Assembly: GCA_012799495.1 (NCBI GenBank)
Contig: JAAZLD010000284.1
Location: 1-8,821, forward strand
DNA from: Desulfitobacterium sp.
GTDB taxonomy: Bacteria > Bacillota > Desulfitobacteriia > Desulfitobacteriales > Desulfitobacteriaceae
DNA length: 8,821 nucleotides
Direction of reading: 5' to 3'
Shown here in pieces: positions 6,639-8,821 of this stretch (position 1 is its first letter; each line of letters begins with the position of its first letter). A model generated the notes under the pieces. That model saw only the letters and a list, made by a program, of their open reading frames with translations. It was not told the DNA's origin and did no database searches. Both the position numbers and the translations under genes were made by a program.

Positions 6639-6725
6639 AGTTATCGGTAGCCTGGCAGTCATCAGTTTAAACTGGAAGACCCATAGCTTTGCGTCCTTAG
6701 TTTTCACTAAGTTTGCCTTTATCGC
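6634..6725 (-). ncRNA. Cyclic di-GMP-I (GEMM-I) riboswitch aptamer
   Basis: The minus strand carries the class I c-di-GMP aptamer signature in order. AAGGCAAAC is at 6711-6719. A hairpin, CTTAGT-GAAA-ACTAAG (6696-6711), has the canonical GAAA tetraloop. GACGCAAAGC is at 6686-6695, and a third arm containing the GGGTCT and ACTGCCAGGCTACCG segments (6645-6681) provides the tetraloop-receptor side. The ends close with GCGATA (6720-6725) and TATCGC (6634-6639). Known members bind c-di-GMP and control motility, biofilm or c-di-GMP-turnover genes. Here it leads the GGDEF-EAL gene. Because TATCGC is also part of the downstream terminator's first arm, ligand binding should favour read-through (ON switch). 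Confidence 0.9.
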
Positions 6726-6730
6726 TTATG

Positions 6731-6758
6731 TATTTATTTAGTTATATTAGGTAAACAA
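6731..6758 (-). promoter_or_regulatory. Candidate promoter of the riboswitch-controlled transcript
   Basis: On the minus strand TTGTTT (6753-6758) is followed after 16 bases by TAAATA (6731-6736). Transcription would begin about seven bases on, almost exactly at the first base of the aptamer's closing helix (6725). The consensus match is moderate; the position is what makes it attractive. Confidence 0.4.
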
Positions 6759-6789
6759 TTCCTTTGCTTGCACCCTTAATTATTTCCCA

Positions 6790-6806
6790 TGACAACTAAT
6801 ATGTCA
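6790..6806. repeat. Short inverted repeat between divergent genes
   Basis: TGACA (6790-6794) and TGTCA (6802-6806) form an inverted repeat with a 7-base AT-rich centre. It lies between the riboswitch promoter region and the Y-family polymerase gene and could be an operator. It does not resemble the Gram-positive LexA site (GAAC-N4-GTTC). Five-base arms can arise by chance. Confidence 0.3.
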
Positions 6807-6876
6807 ATAACCTTCAGACATTTTAGAAAAATTGTAAAGACTACTATATGATTTGAAGGACGGATTAGGTGGTTTT

Positions 6877-8127
6877 ATGTTAACAAAGGAGAATCTATCC
6901 TTAGATATTGCCCTTTTTGATGCTAATAGTTATTACGCTAGTTGTCACCAAGCGATAAATCCAGAACTTAGGGGCAAACCCCTAGTTGTGGCAGGGGATC
7001 CCAAGAGTCGGACCGGGATTATTCTGACAGCTAGTTATGAAGCCCGCCTTTATGGAGTTAAGACAGCCATGCCTTTATTCCAAGCCCGCAAACTATGTCC
7101 GGAACTAGTGGCGATTTCCCCGGATTTTTCTTTATACTTGGATCTTAGTGAGAAGATGTGGCAAATAGTAGGCCGCTATACAGACGATGAACATATTGAA
7201 GTAGTATCAGTTGATGAGTGTTTTGCTGATTTTCGTGGTTCTCATCTTCTTTTTGGCAGTACGGAGAAGATTGCTCGCAATATCCAAAAGGAGATTTGGG
7301 AAGAGCTAGGCCTTGGGGTGTCAGTAGGTATAAGCTATTGTAAAGCCCTGGCCAAGTTAGCCAGTGGCTATCAGCGTGATCCTCGGTCGAAGATTAAGCT
7401 CCCCAGAAGTTTTACTGTCCTTTCTCCTGGGGATCTCCCTACGAAGGTTTGGCCCTTGAGGGTTGGGGAGCTTTCAGGTATAGGGAAGAGGACGGAGGAA
7501 GAGCTAGCTAAGCTAGGGATCTATACCATTGGTGAATTAGCCCAGAGTTCTCCAGAAGAATTAGAGAAGCGTTTTGGGGTGCTAGGGATTAAAATGCATT
7601 GTTGGGCTAATGGAGAGGATGAGCGATCAGTAAGCCCGGAAGGACAAGTTAAGGATCACTCCATTGGTCGTTCCCTGACTTTACCCCATGATATTACTGA
7701 CTTAGAAGAGGCTGCGGAAGTGCTTTTAAATTTGGCTGATAGTGTAGGGCGCCGAGTGCGTTTAGAAGGCTTCAAAGCCCAGACCATAACATTGGTAGTC
7801 AAAGGTGGGGATTTTAAGAATCGGACTTTTTCTACTACTTTATTTGAACCTACGGATCTAACAGATACCTTTTATGAAGAAAGTGTAAGACTTCTGGAAA
7901 AATGGCCTAAGGGAAAACCCATTCGGCTCTTAGGTATTACAGCAAGCCGTTTACAAAAAGGTATGGAGCAACTATCTCTTTTTCAAGAGGATGTTCAAGA
8001 ACAGACAGAACTGACTAAAGCAGTAGATGCCATTAGGGAAAAGTATGGTACTGATATCCTCATGCGAGGAACCCAATATATGTCTCTCAGCCAAAAGCTT
8101 AGGCAGAGAAATACTAAAAATAAGTAA
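6877..8127 (+). CDS. Y-family translesion DNA polymerase (DinB/Pol IV-like)
   Basis: A 416-residue Y-family polymerase of usual length, which copies past damaged template bases at low fidelity after recruitment by the beta clamp. The metal-binding aspartate D15 is in LFDANSYYASC, and D113-E114 are in the hallmark SVDECFAD. Y20 occupies the ribonucleotide-excluding steric-gate position. N17 stands where many Pol IV enzymes have a second aspartate (compare D9 in Dpo4), so the enzyme may belong to a DinB-like subgroup near UvrX/YqjW. Fingers (TASYEARLYGVKTAMP, 51-66), a thumb helix-hairpin-helix (about 195-222) and the little finger follow. Near the C terminus QLSLF (365-369) is a clear beta-clamp-binding motif. 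The frame could begin at TTG 6853, but AGGTGG (6867-6872) lies just before ATG 6877. A weak promoter (TTTAGA-17-TATATG, 6822-6850) is possible. I see no LexA site upstream. Confidence 0.92.
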   Translation: MLTKENLSLDIALFDANSYYASCHQAINPELRGKPLVVAGDPKSRTGIILTASYEARLYGVKTAMPLFQARKLCPELVAISPDFSLYLDLSEKMWQIVGRYTDDEHIEVVSVDECFADFRGSHLLFGSTEKIARNIQKEIWEELGLGVSVGISYCKALAKLASGYQRDPRSKIKLPRSFTVLSPGDLPTKVWPLRVGELSGIGKRTEEELAKLGIYTIGELAQSSPEELEKRFGVLGIKMHCWANGEDERSVSPEGQVKDHSIGRSLTLPHDITDLEEAAEVLLNLADSVGRRVRLEGFKAQTITLVVKGGDFKNRTFSTTLFEPTDLTDTFYEESVRLLEKWPKGKPIRLLGITASRLQKGMEQLSLFQEDVQEQTELTKAVDAIREKYGTDILMRGTQYMSLSQKLRQRNTKNK

Positions 8128-8191
8128 GAAGCAAGAAAGGGGGAGGAAATACCCAAGAATAAGCAAGAGATAAAAAGAGGAAAGCAAGCAG

Positions 8192-8228
8192 AAAGGGTTG
8201 TGTCAATGACACAACCCTTTTATTATTA
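8192..8228. terminator. Intrinsic terminator between convergent polymerase and rubrerythrin genes
   Basis: AAAGGGTTGTGTCA (8192-8205) and TGACACAACCCTTT (8207-8220) are a perfect 14-base inverted repeat with a one-base centre (effective loop CAATG). The plus-strand reading continues TTTTATTATTATT, a good U-rich tail for the polymerase gene. On the minus strand the tail is short (CCCTTTC), but the hairpin is only 18 bases past the rubrerythrin stop, so it may serve both genes. Confidence 0.88.
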
Positions 8229-8237
8229 TTCTCTCTA

Positions 8238-8735
8238 TTAGTATTTAATGAATTTCTCCCCTGGTACACCGCAAATTACGCATTTTTCAGGAACGGCTTT
8301 TTCGATATTACCGCATACAGGGCAGAGATAATAGAATACTTCTTCTGTTTCATCAAGGTTTTCTAAGGCATCTTTATATAATTTAGCATGGGACTCTTCA
8401 GCTAACATAGCCATTCTGAAAGCAGCTACAGCAGCTTTATTTCCTTCAGCTTCAGCGATTTTGATGAATTCAGGATACATAGTTTCGAACTCGTAGGTTT
8501 CCCCTTCGATACCATCTTTGAGGTTATCAGCTGTGGAACCGATTTTTCCAGCTAATTCAAACTCCTTGAGAGCATGAAGAGTTTCTGCATCTGCTGCAGC
8601 ACGGAATAGTTTAGCAGCGTTCATTTTTCCTTCTTTTTCGGCTTTCTTAGCATAGGCTGTGTATTTACGATTAGCTTGGGATTCCCCTGCAAAGGCGTCC
8701 ATTAAACAATCTAAAGTGGTCTTTTTTTCGCTCAT
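8238..8735 (-). CDS. rbr: Rubrerythrin (peroxide-reducing diiron/rubredoxin protein)
   Basis: A 165-residue cytoplasmic protein with the classical order of a ferritin-like diiron domain (about 5-130) and a C-terminal rubredoxin-like Fe(Cys)4 domain (about 135-165). Probable diiron ligands by family pattern are E18 (AGESQANRKY), E51 and H54 (AETLHALKE), E79 and E82 (GETYEFE), and E113/E114 with H116 (AEESHAK). The iron-sulphur centre has two Cx2C pairs, CPVC (138-141) and CVIC (152-155). It is slightly shorter than the Desulfovibrio protein (about 191 residues). Rubrerythrins reduce hydrogen peroxide to water with electrons relayed from NADH or reduced rubredoxin, and are a main peroxide defence of anaerobes. 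The frame extends to an ATG at 8765, but a perfect AGGAGG lies within that extension, nine bases before ATG 8735, so I use 8735. The upstream PerR-like box suggests peroxide induction. Confidence 0.95.
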   Translation of the reverse strand: MSEKKTTLDCLMDAFAGESQANRKYTAYAKKAEKEGKMNAAKLFRAAADAETLHALKEFELAGKIGSTADNLKDGIEGETYEFETMYPEFIKIAEAEGNKAAVAAFRMAMLAEESHAKLYKDALENLDETEEVFYYLCPVCGNIEKAVPEKCVICGVPGEKFIKY

Positions 8736-8755
8736 TATGTAAAACCTCCTATTAT

Positions 8756-8770
8756 TTATAATCATTCTAA
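8756..8770 (-). promoter_or_regulatory. PerR-type operator (Per box) of the rubrerythrin gene
   Basis: The minus strand reads TTAGAATGATTATAA, differing at one base from the Per-box consensus TTATAATNATTATAA. It lies just downstream of the predicted transcription start and upstream of the ribosome binding site, where a bound repressor would block transcription. PerR control of rubrerythrin is established in clostridia. Fur and Zur boxes are similar in sequence, so assignment to PerR rests mainly on the gene it controls. Confidence 0.75.
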
Positions 8771-8780
8771 AAACAAATTT

Positions 8781-8809
8781 ATTCTAACATATATTAGAAA
8801 AATAATCAA
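8781..8809 (-). promoter_or_regulatory. Sigma-A-type promoter of the rubrerythrin gene
   Basis: On the minus strand TTGATT (8804-8809) and TAGAAT (8781-8786) are separated by exactly 17 bases. The -10 hexamer matches TATAAT at five of six positions and the -35 matches at four. Transcription should start near 8774, giving a leader of about 40 bases. Confidence 0.7.
8782..8799. repeat. Palindrome inside the rubrerythrin promoter spacer
   Basis: TTCTAA (8782-8787) and TTAGAA (8794-8799) are perfect 6-base inverted arms around CATATA. The palindrome overlaps the -10 hexamer and sits between it and the -35, a classic place for a repressor. It shares the half-site TTAGAA with the Per-like box just downstream, so it may be a second, weaker site for the same regulator. 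Confidence 0.5.
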
Positions 8810-8821
8810 GTTATTTTAAGA

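Overview
The window looks like chromosomal DNA of an anaerobic, motile low-to-mid-GC Gram-positive bacterium of the class Clostridia. A member of the Peptococcaceae/Desulfitobacteriaceae is a reasonable guess, but nothing here fixes the genus. The supporting signs are strong AGGAGG-like ribosome binding sites, AT-rich intergenic regions, a rubrerythrin behind a PerR-type operator, clostridial-style chemoreceptors and a class I cyclic-di-GMP riboswitch. No transposase, integrase, CRISPR array, rRNA or tRNA gene was seen.

Layout from left to right: (1) the 5' part of an RlmA-type 23S rRNA guanine methyltransferase gene on the minus strand, running off the left edge; (2) a divergent chemoreceptor (MCP) with a short PilJ/NarX-like sensor on the plus strand; (3) a 456-base gene-free stretch holding a cluster of DnaA-box-like sequences and a strong terminator; (4) a minus-strand pair, a large MCP with a Cache-type sensor followed by a tiny GNAT-fold protein; (5) a minus-strand GGDEF-EAL protein whose 5' leader is a c-di-GMP-I (GEMM-I) riboswitch plus an intrinsic terminator; (6) a divergent plus-strand Y-family DNA polymerase; (7) a shared terminator and a convergent minus-strand rubrerythrin with a good promoter, a PerR-like box and a second palindrome.

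The central theme is signal transduction linked to motility and lifestyle. Two chemoreceptors with related signalling halves but unrelated sensors flank a c-di-GMP turnover gene. The GGDEF half of that enzyme is degenerate (SSDQF), while every EAL catalytic residue I checked is present, so it should be a phosphodiesterase. Its riboswitch appears to be wired as an ON switch: the last strand of the aptamer's closing helix is also the first strand of the terminator. High c-di-GMP would then switch on the enzyme that destroys it, giving a self-contained negative feedback loop. This is the best-supported interesting circuit in the window.

The second point of interest is the DnaA-box cluster at 2371-2486, which is not next to dnaA or any replication gene in the window and may be a DnaA-titration or regulatory site. 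The remaining genes (rRNA methylation, translesion synthesis, peroxide defence) are ordinary housekeeping or stress functions. Several gene starts are placed downstream of the longest open frame because the ribosome binding site lies inside the apparent N-terminal extension.
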